Source: a virus
Direction: 5' to 3' (one strand)
IMG/VR virus record: IMGVR_UViG_3300032294_000591
Coordinates: 1 to 31,886 of that record
DNA length: 31,886 nucleotides
Both the position numbers and the translations under genes were made by a program. Positions 24,048 through 31,242 of this stretch are shown piece after piece; position 1 is the first letter of the stretch; every line of letters starts with the position of its first letter. Under the pieces are notes generated by a model. That model did no database searches. It was not told the origin of the DNA and was given only the letters and a program-made list of their open reading frames with translations.

Positions 24048-25052
24048 TTATACATTTTTCCAATCTTTACCTATAGTGTTCCATAGTTCAGCCAATTCAA
24101 ACCATTTCTGACCAACTGTAAACGGTCTCTCTGGTAGTACACATCTATTGTAATCGAATGGTTGAGTTAAGGTGATGTTCATTGACCATCCACATAAAAC
24201 AGTCTCAAACCTTTCTAAAAATGGTTCAAGTGTTGCACCCCACTCAGTCTCGTATTCTGATAAATATAACACAGTGTATACGTCTTTGCATATTTCCAAG
24301 GTGTCACTTAATACTTCTTGCTGGTCTGAATAATCATCTTCTATCCTATCTGCTATTATTATTGTAAAATTTATTGTTAGTTGGTTCTCAGATAATATGG
24401 TGTCAGCCGGTAATACATACATCCTTGTATATAATGGTTCCTTCTTTGTTTGGACATCCATTGTTAATTGAGTTATATCACCATACCCAAATGAATTAAC
24501 TTGTTCGTGTGCAATCGCTATATCCTCCAAATCGTCAACCACCTGTTTGTAGTTTACATAATTTACAGATACTGGTAAGGTAAGACCTGATATTGGTAAC
24601 ACACAACTGTCATAATCAAATGGTTGATTGATTGTAATGTTTAATGTCCAGCCACCTAAAATTGTTTCAAACCTTTCTAGGAATGGTGTTACATTAGGCC
24701 CCCAAGCTGGTTCATAATACAAAGTAAAATCACCATATTGTGCTGTATATGATTGGTATAGTATAGTAAAAACGTCTTTGGCTATTTCTAGCGTGTCAGA
24801 CATTACATCTCTTTGATTTGAGTAATCATCATCAATCCTGTCCAGGATAATAATTGAGAACTGATATGTTAAAACGTTTTGATTTAACACAGTCTGACCA
24901 GGCACCACATACATTTTGGTATATCTTGGTTCCTGTTTGGTCTCAATATCCATTGTGATTTGCGTAATGTCACCAACACCATATGAGTTAATCTGTGGAT
25001 GATGGTACGCAATCCCCTTAAAATCCTGTAATATTTGATAATAATTTGTCAT
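24048..25052 (-). CDS. Tail protein with two tandem copies of one domain (tail-terminator-like?)
   Basis: The 334-aa protein consists of two clearly homologous halves (about 3-153 and 167-306). Shared landmarks include INSYGVGDITQITMDIETK versus VNSFGYGDITQLTMDVQTK, ILDRIDDDYSNQ versus IADRIEDDYSDQ, and PFLERFETILGGWTLNIT versus PFLERFETVLCGWSMNIT, each ending PFDY..CVLP. A C-terminal tail (about 311-334) is unique. The fold looks alpha/beta with strands, like tail-terminator or neck-ring proteins, and the position after the chaperone fits. A duplicated ring subunit could form a pseudo-hexameric trimer. The function is inferred. The leader holds AAATTTATATTT. Confidence 0.65.
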   Translation of the reverse strand: MTNYYQILQDFKGIAYHHPQINSYGVGDITQITMDIETKQEPRYTKMYVVPGQTVLNQNVLTYQFSIIILDRIDDDYSNQRDVMSDTLEIAKDVFTILYQSYTAQYGDFTLYYEPAWGPNVTPFLERFETILGGWTLNITINQPFDYDSCVLPISGLTLPVSVNYVNYKQVVDDLEDIAIAHEQVNSFGYGDITQLTMDVQTKKEPLYTRMYVLPADTILSENQLTINFTIIIADRIEDDYSDQQEVLSDTLEICKDVYTVLYLSEYETEWGATLEPFLERFETVLCGWSMNITLTQPFDYNRCVLPERPFTVGQKWFELAELWNTIGKDWKNV

Positions 25053-25070
25053 CTATAATAAAATATAAAT

Positions 25071-25897
25071 TTATTTATTTTGTTTCTTCAAATGTTGTTC
25101 TTGTAATTTGGCCTGAACCATATCGTGCTGTATCAAAAAGGTTAACTGGTTTAATATCTCAATCAACGGTTTTTCGAGGATAACTTCGTGTTTTGTAATA
25201 TCATTTCCAGTAACTCTGTTGATGACCACGTACCATCCGAACGTTTTTTGAAAATGAGAAACCATATCATCTTGCGCATCATCCATAAAAGCTTTATCTT
25301 CGTCCATATCGATAATGTCTGAATCGAAGACAACTGGGTATAACTTGAGTATTTGTTTACGAAGTTGATAAAAAAAAACTGCGCTGATATTATATACTTC
25401 ACATCTAGGTCTTTTTTAAACAGTTCTGCACGCTGTTTCATCTTTTCCACATCATACTTCTCTATCTTAAAATCGTGTTCTGACTTTTCCTCCACTATGG
25501 GTCTGTACATAATTGCTGCTAGGATATGCAATAGGTCCAATAACTCTTCTGGCTTCTTGGTTGAGATGGTGTCCATATCCACAAATTCAGCAAAACTTAG
25601 GTCCTTCCAATTAGGAAAGAAACCATAGTGAACACCATTTAAAATAAATCTATCTTTAAATGGAATGTCCTTTCCAGTTGGAATTAATGACATAACATAA
25701 TTAGCCAAATAGCTAACCTCTTGATAGTCTGCTTGAATTAAATCCTCAACTGGTGCATCAGTCATTATGTTTAATAGCTTAGCAGCGAAATAGTCATCAC
25801 TGAATAAGTCTTTAATCTTGTATATCTTTGCATATTTGTCTATGCTGATTATGTCAGGAAGTACGTATTCCTTTTCATCAATTTTAAATTTAACCAT
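25071..25897 (-). CDS. Tail assembly chaperone, full-length product of a -1 frameshift at a T9 run
   Basis: The upstream frame (176 codons, MVKFKIDEKEYVLPDIISID... LSFAEFVDMDTIS... LLHILAAIMYRPI) runs into T9. Slipping back one base continues 99 codons (YQLRKQILKLYPVVFDSDII... FGWYVVINRVTGNDITKHEV) to the stop at 25071, giving a 275-aa fusion. The two parts together match a known chaperone-like pattern of 'F-E-F-D-T ... MYRPI ... GWY..I....DI.K', which in related phages I recall as one reading frame. The 99-codon part has no stop between the T run and its end. It is either a programmed frameshift producing two chaperones, as in many long-tailed phages, or a sequencing indel. Confidence 0.65.
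25163..25897 (-). CDS. Tail assembly chaperone, zero-frame product (244 aa)
   Basis: This is the product if ribosomes do not slip. After residue 176 (the third Phe of the T9 run) it reads 68 residues (starting INFVNKYSSYTQLSSIQTLS) that look like an out-of-frame shadow of the -1 frame rather than evolved protein: they are low in charge pattern and share their DNA with the conserved-looking FGWY...DITK segment. That raises the possibility that the true gene is a single frame with a homopolymer error. It starts 4 bases after terL ends. Confidence 0.55.
   Translation of the reverse strand: MVKFKIDEKEYVLPDIISIDKYAKIYKIKDLFSDDYFAAKLLNIMTDAPVEDLIQADYQEVSYLANYVMSLIPTGKDIPFKDRFILNGVHYGFFPNWKDLSFAEFVDMDTISTKKPEELLDLLHILAAIMYRPIVEEKSEHDFKIEKYDVEKMKQRAELFKKDLDVKYIISAQFFFINFVNKYSSYTQLSSIQTLSIWTKIKLLWMMRKMIWFLIFKKRSDGTWSSTELLEMILQNTKLSSKNR
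25370..25378 (-). other. Slippery T9 run (frameshift site)
   Basis: On the minus strand the codons CAG TTT TTT TTT ATC contain the heptamer T TTT TTT, a valid X-XXY-YYZ slippery site. The -1 frame after it stays open for 99 codons. A weak stem, TCTTCG pairing with CGAAGA, lies about 45 bases downstream; this is too far to be a standard stimulator, and no closer hairpin is obvious. Confidence 0.65.
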
Positions 25898-25901
25898 ATA
25901 T

Positions 25902-27233
25902 TTATATATAAGCCATTGAGTATCGACCTGTGGCTTTCAGGTTTTTTATTTCATAGTACATTCGCATCATCAATGCATCGGAAATATCTGGTGATTTACC
26001 AAGAACTTTCTTCATATCATCTTTTGACCCTACCTGTACCTTATTATCTTTATCTACGTCTTTTAATTTAACTGCTAATAACTCCTGTGTCAAGTCATCA
26101 ACCATTGATGTGTCCAATACGTTTAGACTAATCTTCCCTTCTTTAAATAGTTCAGATAGTTTTACATAACACTGTGATTTGAGGTTAGCAAAGTTTTGGT
26201 TGTGTAATGCTTTTGAGTTGTTAACAAAGTCTGTTCCCCTTAAAATATCACTAACAGGTCCTCCGACACCATCAGCATCAATAATAACATTCTTTGGATG
26301 CACCCCGTATTTCGCTATTAGATTGCTTATTTCGGACGATAATTCAACTGCTGATAGTTTGGTATAGACAAGCACCTCAACGACCGTTAAACCCACCCAT
26401 ACACAAGCCACAGACCTATCTGTTCCAAACCTCGCTACGTCTAATGATATATATTTCTTTTCATCTGCTTTTGGTGCGTGTTTAAATATGGCTGCTGATA
26501 CATCATCAAAGTCAAATAGACTATCTGCTTCCATCTCATAATTCCAATCACCTTCTAGTAGTCTTCGTCTTTGACCTGGTGGTAATGACTTAAGCATCTC
26601 AATGTAAGATGCTGGTAAGTGTGGGTTATCTAGTGGTAATGCTGGGACAAATGCTTTGTTCTCATCCAATGTGTTATCACTGAATGGTAAATAGAATACT
26701 TTCTTTAGCCATACTTGTCCAGGGTTACACGTCATTAATATCTTTGGTATTAAATTAAATTCATTTAGTTTGAAACGAATACGTGATTTAAGGATATTGT
26801 ATGCCAGTTGTGGGATTTGTGCAGCTTCATCTACGAATACTGCTGATAGTTCAAGACCACCTAAGCTGTCATAGTTGGGGTCACTAGGTTGATATGCTAA
26901 ATCTTTTAGCACAATCTCACTCTTGTTGAAGAATGTTATTACATTGGATTGTCCATTGTATGTATAGTGGTCACCTGACTTTAAATCCATTGCGTGAAGT
27001 GTTTCAAACAAGGTGTTTAATGTGGTTAGCTTTAATTGTTGCAACACTGTTCTACCGATTAGACAACGGATGCCATTATACTTTAAACATAGTGTAACAA
27101 TCCACAAACAACCAAGCCAAGATTTTCCAGCGCCTGCGGATCCACCGTACAGAATTTCATTAGTTTTATCATCGAATAATAATTTCCACGCTATGGATTG
27201 TTTTTTAGTTAGATTTATATCAATTGTGGACAT
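25902..27233 (-). CDS. terL: Terminase large subunit (TerL)
   Basis: The 443-aa packaging ATPase/nuclease has Walker A GGSAGAGKS (30-38), Walker B VFVDEA (132-137) and coupling motif TCNP (168-171). The RNase-H-like nuclease has its acidic residues in LDVARFGTDRS (D265), IIDADGVGG (D319) and SPDISDALM (D416/D419). All key residues are present, so it should be active. It uses ATP to translocate DNA through the portal and cuts concatemers. Its start overlaps the glycosyltransferase stop by 14 bases, so TerS and TerL are separated by an extra gene. Confidence 0.95.
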   Translation of the reverse strand: MSTIDINLTKKQSIAWKLLFDDKTNEILYGGSAGAGKSWLGCLWIVTLCLKYNGIRCLIGRTVLQQLKLTTLNTLFETLHAMDLKSGDHYTYNGQSNVITFFNKSEIVLKDLAYQPSDPNYDSLGGLELSAVFVDEAAQIPQLAYNILKSRIRFKLNEFNLIPKILMTCNPGQVWLKKVFYLPFSDNTLDENKAFVPALPLDNPHLPASYIEMLKSLPPGQRRRLLEGDWNYEMEADSLFDFDDVSAAIFKHAPKADEKKYISLDVARFGTDRSVACVWVGLTVVEVLVYTKLSAVELSSEISNLIAKYGVHPKNVIIDADGVGGPVSDILRGTDFVNNSKALHNQNFANLKSQCYVKLSELFKEGKISLNVLDTSMVDDLTQELLAVKLKDVDKDNKVQVGSKDDMKKVLGKSPDISDALMMRMYYEIKNLKATGRYSMAYI

Positions 27234-27804
27234 ATAGTATTCTGTTTACCTTCTTCATCTTTGTGTGTTTAAACTTATGCATATACTCCTCAACGAAATA
27301 CCAGTCAGCCCATTCTTGATTTGTTTTTAATTTAATCTTTTGTGCCAGATTTGTTTTAAGCATAAAGCACCCAATATCAATTTGACCAAAGTTTAATTTA
27401 GTTTTAACTGGAATATATTGTCTGTCAGTCCAGTTATGAACCATATCACAATACACAAAGTGCTGGTCCTTTCCTTCATTTAGCATTATATCAACAAATT
27501 CTGGTACATAATAATTATCTTCACCAGTCATTAGCACCCATTCTTCTGTGGCATTATCAACACCATATTGTCTTGGAGTATGTCCCCAATCATTATGTCT
27601 GTCTTCTAATACCGTAACTCTAATTCTTGGGTCATCAAAAAAATCAATCATCTGTTCCATTCGTTTTAAAAAGTCTGGTTCAGGACAGTCAGCAACAATA
27701 TGTGCTTTCCAATTTGGATTTGACTGCGCAATTAGCGAACTAACGGTGGCTATCAGATGGTTTATTCTGTTGTATGTTGGTATAACAAATTCAATTTTTT
27801 TCAT
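27220..27804 (-). CDS. Glycosyltransferase, GT-A fold (family 2-like), inserted between terS and terL
   Basis: The 194-aa protein starts MKKIEFVIPTYNRINHLIAT, the N-terminal nucleotide-sugar binding strand and loop of GT2-like enzymes. TGEDN (93-97) takes the place of the DxD metal motif, and WADWYFVEEYMH near the C-terminus fits the acceptor-side helix. It is shorter than typical GT2 enzymes (about 250-300 aa) but otherwise intact. It could glycosylate virion proteins, phage DNA or host surface sugars (superinfection exclusion). Since it is soluble, with no membrane segment, a cytoplasmic or virion substrate is likely. It sits where no canonical gene belongs, the pattern expected of a moron-like acquisition. 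Confidence 0.8.
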   Translation of the reverse strand: MKKIEFVIPTYNRINHLIATVSSLIAQSNPNWKAHIVADCPEPDFLKRMEQMIDFFDDPRIRVTVLEDRHNDWGHTPRQYGVDNATEEWVLMTGEDNYYVPEFVDIMLNEGKDQHFVYCDMVHNWTDRQYIPVKTKLNFGQIDIGCFMLKTNLAQKIKLKTNQEWADWYFVEEYMHKFKHTKMKKVNRILYVHN

Positions 27805-27851
27805 ATATCTATCTTAAAAACGAAACATTGCTAACATTTTTAGCAAAAAAA

Positions 27852-28244
27852 TTATTCAGTTATGTTAATGTTGATGGCTATTGGTTGACCGTTGCTGGTT
27901 AGGTCTACTTTCTTTGTAGCTTCTAGTCCCATTATCTTTGCTAGGTCAGCCAAGGTTTCTCTCTCAACTCTTTTATTATTATCTTCTCTGGCGCGTTTTA
28001 ACAGGTCATACAGCTGGTTTAAATGGTCTTGGAGTACTTCTTCACTGTTGCGTTCGAAACGTTCTTTAAGACGCACTCTAGCCTCTTTCCAGTAGTTCTC
28101 AGCCATTCTTGCTGTGATATTAAATTCCTTTGCTGCTTTCTCCTTAAATTCATTATAGGACAAATGTTCGTATAGCATCATCTCAAAGACACGTTGCATA
28201 CGTTCTTCCATCTGTACAGCTGTTGATTTTTGTTCTTTACTCAT
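27852..28244 (-). CDS. terS: Terminase small subunit (TerS), putative
   Basis: The 130-aa helical protein has a helix-turn-helix-like region (about 18-56; FEMMLYEHLSYNEFKEKAAK, EFNITARMAENYWKEARVRL), a coiled-coil oligomerisation region (about 60-105) and a C-terminal beta tail ending QPIAININITE. This is the standard layout of TerS, which binds the packaging site and stimulates TerL. It is in the right neighbourhood, separated from terL by the glycosyltransferase. The leader TATATTTATTAGTATG precedes its ATG. Confidence 0.75.
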   Translation of the reverse strand: MSKEQKSTAVQMEERMQRVFEMMLYEHLSYNEFKEKAAKEFNITARMAENYWKEARVRLKERFERNSEEVLQDHLNQLYDLLKRAREDNNKRVERETLADLAKIMGLEATKKVDLTSNGQPIAININITE

Positions 28245-28258
28245 ACTAATAAATATAA

Positions 28259-28600
28259 TTATCCTTTTACTCCTCTTATTAAGTTGTACCTGTGTCTTAG
28301 TCTGCGTTCAATTGTTGCACCGCAAGCGCTACACCCAGTTGGTAGTTCTTCACCGAATATGGATTTATGTACCCATTCGATAAACTTTAAATCTGTTTCA
28401 TTTGGTCTTCCCACCATTAAGTCTAATGCTAGCTTAATGTCTTGTTCTGTTGGACCGATTGGTTCTATCTCAACAGGTTCTGGTAGTGCTTCAACAGGTT
28501 GGTCTGCTTTCTTCTTACAGTCTTTGCATCCACGTTTCTTCTTGAGTGGATTTGCTAATGCTTCTTTCTTTAGTTCTTCTAATCTTTGTAGTTCGTCCAT
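28259..28600 (-). CDS. Zinc-binding-type small protein with two Cys pairs, 113 aa
   Basis: CKDC (about 25-28) and CSAC (about 91-94) could together bind one zinc ion, although they lie about 63 residues apart. The N-terminus is a basic helix (MDELQRLEELKKEALANPLK), the middle is Pro/Glu-rich (PVEALPEPVEIEPIGPT), and the end is basic (TIERRLRHRYNLIRGVKG). A packaging- or transcription-related DNA-binding role is possible because it sits directly upstream of terS with 14 bases between them. No family recognised. Confidence 0.65.
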   Translation of the reverse strand: MDELQRLEELKKEALANPLKKKRGCKDCKKKADQPVEALPEPVEIEPIGPTEQDIKLALDLMVGRPNETDLKFIEWVHKSIFGEELPTGCSACGATIERRLRHRYNLIRGVKG

Positions 28601-28603
28601 ATA

Positions 28604-29230
28604 TTAATAATTGTCTTTATTGTTGAATGGGTCGTTAGCCCACTTATTTAATTCTTCTGCGTGTAACTGTTCTGGGGTTTGTGCTTTGCTTGTTCTTTCT
28701 TTTACTGTTACTGATGGTTTAAATGCATACAATACACCTTGATAGTCTATGTCTAAGTGTGGGAATTTGTAGTATGTTAATTCATAACCATTATCCTTTA
28801 ATAGTCGTTCACAGGATACCAAACAAGATAGGTTGTGATACTCAATACCAATATGGCGCGTATTAGCCAGATACTCTGGATTTAAGCCATTCAAAAATAG
28901 TTCTGACCCTTCTATATCAATCTTTAATACATCGGGCTTGTAATAGCCCAAATACAGTTCAAACTTCTCGATACGGTCAACGTAGTCCTTGATGTTAATA
29001 AAGTTCTTTACATTGAAGTTATTCTTATACCATTGGTATGATTCTTCTGATGGGTCCACACCTATCACCAGCTTTGCTTTATTGGTTGACCAGTGCATTG
29101 GTGTTGGCATATGTTCATTGTTATTAATACCGCATCCTAGATCCAGGATGATTTTACCTTCAATCGGTAGAAAGCCCCAGTGTTCAACAGGGTTCTCTGT
29201 GTGTATAATTCCTTTTGCAATTCGTTCCAT
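28604..29230 (-). CDS. SAM-dependent methyltransferase, FkbM-like
   Basis: The 208-aa class I methyltransferase has motif I LDLGCG (29-34), GVDPSEES (57-64) for the acidic ribose-binding loop, and LKIDIEGSE (102-110), the signature of the FkbM family of O-methyltransferases (often acting on sugars or sugar-linked compounds). It shares the operon with a glycosyltransferase, so the two may together make a methylated glycan on a virion protein or host surface. A DNA methyltransferase is unlikely, as there is no target-recognition domain and no NPPY/DPPY or PC motif. Confidence 0.8.
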   Translation of the reverse strand: MERIAKGIIHTENPVEHWGFLPIEGKIILDLGCGINNNEHMPTPMHWSTNKAKLVIGVDPSEESYQWYKNNFNVKNFINIKDYVDRIEKFELYLGYYKPDVLKIDIEGSELFLNGLNPEYLANTRHIGIEYHNLSCLVSCERLLKDNGYELTYYKFPHLDIDYQGVLYAFKPSVTVKERTSKAQTPEQLHAEELNKWANDPFNNKDNY

Positions 29231-29232
29231 AA

Positions 29233-29748
29233 TTATTTCTTGAGTTGTTCTAATATGTTTAATTTAATTTCAGCTTTTGATTGCTTTATATATGTTGATA
29301 CGGAGGTTAGTGGTATTCCAGTTTGCTTTGATACTTTGCTTAATGAACCGAGTGTCATATATAATTCAAATAATGATTTATGAAACCAATTAAGGTCACA
29401 GAACTGTTCTTCTAATATAACCAATAATTGTTCTTTTTCAAAGCTTTCCTGTTCTGCTTCCATATCAAGTATCTCCTTTAGGTCCACGTACTTTGCTGAC
29501 TCTCTCCTTATTCGGTAATAGAATGGGGAGGTATTTGAATACCAGTTAGTTCGCATAATGGCCACGATGTAGTACTTGATTTGGTTATCAGTATATTTGT
29601 TTAATATTATTTCGTCCTTGTCATATATCTGGATGATACATTCATGTAGCAATTCCTGACTTAATTGATTGCCCTTTGTAATCTTCTTGGCAATGTTTAA
29701 AAGTTCGTAGTAATTGTTGGTTAAATACAGTTCTATTTCTTTACGCAT
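29233..29748 (-). CDS. Sigma-70-family-like factor (ECF-type), putative
   Basis: The 171-aa protein has a region-2-like N-terminal part (about 1-85; LLNIAKKITKGNQLSQELLH, IIQIYDKDE, QIKYYIVAIMRTNWYSNTSP with the aromatic melting residues) and a region-4-like C-terminal HTH (about 125-165; ELYMTLGSLSKVSKQTGIPL, TSVSTYIKQSKAEIKLNIL). The two-domain size and order fit a minimal sigma factor. It could redirect host polymerase to late phage promoters. The Zn/HTH gene sits two genes upstream in the same operon, which supports a regulatory module. Confidence 0.7.
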   Translation of the reverse strand: MRKEIELYLTNNYYELLNIAKKITKGNQLSQELLHECIIQIYDKDEIILNKYTDNQIKYYIVAIMRTNWYSNTSPFYYRIRRESAKYVDLKEILDMEAEQESFEKEQLLVILEEQFCDLNWFHKSLFELYMTLGSLSKVSKQTGIPLTSVSTYIKQSKAEIKLNILEQLKK

Positions 29749-29998
29749 TAATAAGCATTTGTATGTCCCTTAAGACTGCAGCAACCTCATAATTCTCTTC
29801 CTCCACGTTTGTCTGGATACTGCTGTCCAAAAGTTTATCAAGTATCATAAATCTATCATACTCTGGTTTTGCACTTCTGTTAAGCGCATCAATCATCACC
29901 TCAAATAGACCAAGACAAACACTGTGCTTTTGTTCTTCAGTCATATTCAAGTAATCATTTGGTATCTCTATCTCTCCGATTTTTGTTCTTGTTTTCAT
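29741..29998 (-). CDS. Small protein with a UVR-like motif, 85 aa
   Basis: The C-terminal segment NVEEENYEVAAVLRDIQMLI matches the UVR motif (A...E.YE.AA.lRD.I..L) known from UvrB/UvrC and ClpC-type proteins, where it mediates protein-protein contact. The N-terminus is a short helical domain. An excision-repair role is not implied; it is a small adaptor-like protein. It overlaps the upstream gene by 44 bases and the downstream gene by 8. If translation instead starts at the ATG at 29944 (MTEEQKHSV), the upstream overlap disappears. Confidence 0.65.
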   Translation of the reverse strand: MKTRTKIGEIEIPNDYLNMTEEQKHSVCLGLFEVMIDALNRSAKPEYDRFMILDKLLDSSIQTNVEEENYEVAAVLRDIQMLINA

Positions 29999-30860
29999 TT
30001 GTTTCTTTATACATTTTAATTAATGTCATTGTTCTCCTTATTATATATGCTACTTTGCTAGCATCAAAATCCTCGTACTTCTTTACTACCTCATAAAACT
30101 TTAAACCACCTTTAAAATAATCAAGCTGTATCTTTTTAATTATTTCCGGTGTAAATATGGGGTTAAACCTTTTTAATACAACTGTTGGTATTTTATCATA
30201 TTCTGTATTTTGTTTAAAATGTTTTTTACGTATAGTTGTTGTCTTTGGTGTTGGGATGACTTTCGTTTGTTTATTACTACCTCTCACCACCGAGTTGAAG
30301 TATTTTATATAACCTTCGGCCTTATCTTTATGTATGTTGTATTTTGCAGCTATATCAGCATACTTCATATTTTCAATATAATAGTCATACAGGATTTTGT
30401 TAATGGTTTCTTCTGTTACTACATTTTGTACATTCTTTGTTTTGTAGTTAACTCTTTTGTAGGTAAATTTTGGTGGGTCTTCTTTTGTGAAAGTTAATTT
30501 TGGTGGTCTAACTTTTTTTGGGGTTGGTGTCCATACTCCAATAAACTCACCGTCCTTTGTCTTCTTAATGTTGTCATACCATATACCCTTTTCTTCATTG
30601 AACTTCCATCCCATCATTTTCATAAATGTAAATGTTATTTCTTTCTGGTCTGCATCTTTATATTTGTTTGGTGTAGCCAATACCTTTTCACTTCCGGCGT
30701 TACCTCTTTCTTCTGCACTTTTTCTTCTAGCATTCTCTCTATCACATTCTTTGCAATCAGGACAAGATAAATTGTATCTACCCGTCTTCTCACTAACGTA
30801 GTAATAGAAATATTCTATTGATAAATACTCCCCACAAGTTCTGCATTCTCTGTACTCCAT
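29955..30860 (-). CDS. Zinc-finger and double helix-turn-helix protein, putative transcription regulator
   Basis: With the start at the ATG at 30860 (MEYRECRTCG) the protein is 301 aa. A longer frame starting at 30917 runs through a terminator stem, so I reject it. Cys 6, 9, 33, 36 and 39 form a zinc ribbon like the N-terminal finger of many phage HNH proteins, but no HNH catalytic residues follow. Two related HTH-like segments follow (149-188, ILYDYYIENMKYADIAAKYN; 237-278, IQLDYFKGGLKFYEVVKKYE), each starting 'TPE/TEE..I.KI..DY', joined by Lys/Arg/Pro-rich linkers. A DNA-binding regulator is the best reading. Confidence 0.6.
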   Translation of the reverse strand: MEYRECRTCGEYLSIEYFYYYVSEKTGRYNLSCPDCKECDRENARRKSAEERGNAGSEKVLATPNKYKDADQKEITFTFMKMMGWKFNEEKGIWYDNIKKTKDGEFIGVWTPTPKKVRPPKLTFTKEDPPKFTYKRVNYKTKNVQNVVTEETINKILYDYYIENMKYADIAAKYNIHKDKAEGYIKYFNSVVRGSNKQTKVIPTPKTTTIRKKHFKQNTEYDKIPTVVLKRFNPIFTPEIIKKIQLDYFKGGLKFYEVVKKYEDFDASKVAYIIRRTMTLIKMYKETNENKNKNRRDRDTK

Positions 30861-30884
30861 ATAATATAAATATATCGTTATTAA

Positions 30885-30927
30885 GCAAAAATCCCGCCTG
30901 GCAGTAGGAGGGGCCATTAGCGGGATT
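30885..30927 (-). terminator. Intrinsic terminator after the 76-aa gene
   Basis: AATCCCGC (30890-30897) pairs with GCGGGATT (30920-30927) with an inner TGGC/GCCA pair of arms. On the minus strand T5 then GC follows the stem (GCGGGATTTTTGC). It closes the short 76-aa transcript and insulates the Zn/HTH gene, which then needs its own start. Confidence 0.85.
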
Positions 30928-30960
30928 ATTTAACCATTATTAGAACTGATATTAAATATA

Positions 30961-31191
30961 TTATATTTCGTGTTCAGTGTCAAGAGTGAAAAAGTGTTTT
31001 TGCTTTTCCTCTGGTAACAAGCTGTAAAACTTAATTATGTGCTTCTGTATGTTGGAACGTTCTTCAGGCTTCTTGTCAATTATTTTGACAATGTAAGCAT
31101 TCTTTTCTTCCTTACTCATTGCGTGGAATTGTGGTAATGAAGGTTCATTCTCTTCTACCAACCATCCGTTAAAATCAATCATTCTGTTCAT
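30961..31191 (-). CDS. Small unknown protein, 76 aa
   Basis: The product (MNRMIDFNGWLVEENEPSLP...FFTLDTEHEI) is soluble and helical with alternating Lys/Glu, and includes LPQFHAMSKEEKNAYIVKII. I see no cysteine, membrane segment or catalytic motif. It is monocistronic: its own promoter candidate (31205-31242) and its own terminator (30885-30927) isolate it from neighbours, as expected for an early host-takeover gene. Function unknown. Confidence 0.7.
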   Translation of the reverse strand: MNRMIDFNGWLVEENEPSLPQFHAMSKEEKNAYIVKIIDKKPEERSNIQKHIIKFYSLLPEEKQKHFFTLDTEHEI

Positions 31192-31204
31192 TGCTTTTAA
31201 TTTT

Positions 31205-31242
31205 ATATATATAAATATAATAAAAAAAGTTGATAAAACAAA
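31205..31242 (-). promoter_or_regulatory. Promoter for the 76-aa gene, fused to the preceding terminator
   Basis: Minus strand: TTTG (31242-31239), 19-base spacer, TATATTTA (31219-31212), 7 of 8 to the host consensus. The TTTG is the U tract of the upstream terminator, so the two signals overlap. Confidence 0.6.

Noticed and set aside
27828-27846. Hairpin TTGCTAA-CATTT-TTAGCAA between terS and the glycosyltransferase
   Set aside because: It has no U run on the minus strand and the stem is only A/T-rich. It is not called a terminator, though it could stabilise mRNA.
29955-30917. 320-aa version of the Zn/HTH protein starting at 30917
   Set aside because: The extra 19 codons lie in the terminator stem-loop. 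The start at 30860 puts the zinc ribbon at the N-terminus and follows the common A/T leader.
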